Shown here: positions 63,608-64,000 of the stretch, piece after piece | How the letters are laid out: every line of letters begins with the position of its first letter | How positions within the stretch are numbered: position 1 is the first letter of the stretch | DNA from: Phylloscopus collybita | Taxonomy: Eukaryota; Chordata; Aves; Passeriformes; Phylloscopidae | Direction: 5' to 3' | NCBI GenBank assembly: GCA_027886175.1 | Contig: JAJNNQ010000075.1 | Coordinates: 56,233,001 to 56,297,000 of the forward strand | DNA: 64,000 nt | Notes under the pieces: generated by a model | Told to the model about the DNA's origin: nothing | The model's input: only the letters and a program-made list of their open reading frames with translations | The model's database searches: none | Program-made: the position numbers and the translations under genes

Positions 63608-64000
63608 AGCAAAACCTCTCCCTCAACCTTGGCTGCTCTTTCGAGGAAGCTAGGGACATACTTAAAATAAATTTTAAAATTATGCTAACCATTAACAGCT
63701 GCTGGCTGAGGAGTGTGGGTTTTGCTACTGACACTTGGATTTGGTGTAGCTATTATCCAAGGGGCATCTCTGAATTCCAAAAAAGAAGATTGAGCAGGTT
63801 TCTCCAGCAAGGCAAAGGTGCTGTGGGGTGTGCGTCTCCTTTATTCACCTCTGGATGAAAAAGGTGACCCAAAGTCTTGAGGCTGGTCACTATGGAAGGT
63901 AATTGTCAGGGGAAGGAATATTTGTATAACCATCATTTCACTGTAGGAAGGAATTTATCTGATAATCACTTCAATTTTAGTAATACTGTTAAAATGTTAG

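Larger units (their letters stand above)
52661..64000. other. Intergenic DNA downstream of SOCS6
   Basis: About 11.3 kb of AT-rich DNA has no clear gene. It contains a 24-bp perfect palindrome (53.0 kb), a 15-bp tandem duplication (53.6 kb), an inverted repeat beside a CR1 fragment (54.3-54.7 kb), a speculative minus-strand exon (57.3-57.4 kb), a 47-bp-period duplication (58.4 kb), a GT-rich tract (61.7 kb) and an AT-only tract (63.5 kb). In mammals the region beyond SOCS6 is a long gene-poor interval toward CBLN2, and this fits. I see no promoter-like CpG island here. Confidence 0.7.

Overview
The window is nuclear DNA from a bird, probably a passerine. The host assignment rests on three CR1-type LINE fragments and two solo LTRs of kinds I associate with avian genomes; one LTR resembles a type I recall from passerines. 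The DNA is AT-rich, intron-dominated and gene-poor. No database search was possible, so the species is not identified.

One protein-coding gene is clear: SOCS6 (suppressor of cytokine signalling 6) on the + strand, apparently complete. It has a GC-rich CpG-island promoter (about 22.8-24.4 kb) and a non-coding first exon with a proposed donor at 23,632/23,633. A 22.9-kb intron follows. A single second exon (from 46,529) carries a short 5'UTR with two upstream ORFs, an uninterrupted 534-codon reading frame (46,654-48,258) and a roughly 4.4-kb AU/GU-rich 3'UTR ending near 52,660.

Layout: 1-22.8 kb is AT-rich intergenic DNA with a near-complete solo LTR (7,530-8,480, + strand). 22.8-24.4 kb is the CpG island. 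23.6-46.5 kb is the SOCS6 intron, holding two antisense CR1 fragments, a solo LTR with an exact 5-bp target duplication (40,908-41,626) and a perfect 17-bp hairpin (42,076-42,115). 46.5-52.7 kb is the coding exon and 3'UTR. 52.7-64 kb is intergenic, with a third antisense CR1, a 24-bp perfect palindrome, short tandem duplications, a GT-rich tract and a speculative minus-strand exon at 57.3-57.4 kb.

I see no prokaryotic system, CRISPR array, tRNA or rRNA gene, and no convincing second protein-coding gene. The points most worth checking are the SOCS6 uORFs, the two solo LTRs, the perfect inverted repeats, the GU-rich 3'UTR tract and the candidate minus-strand exon. I found nothing that I can defend as a wholly new biological system.
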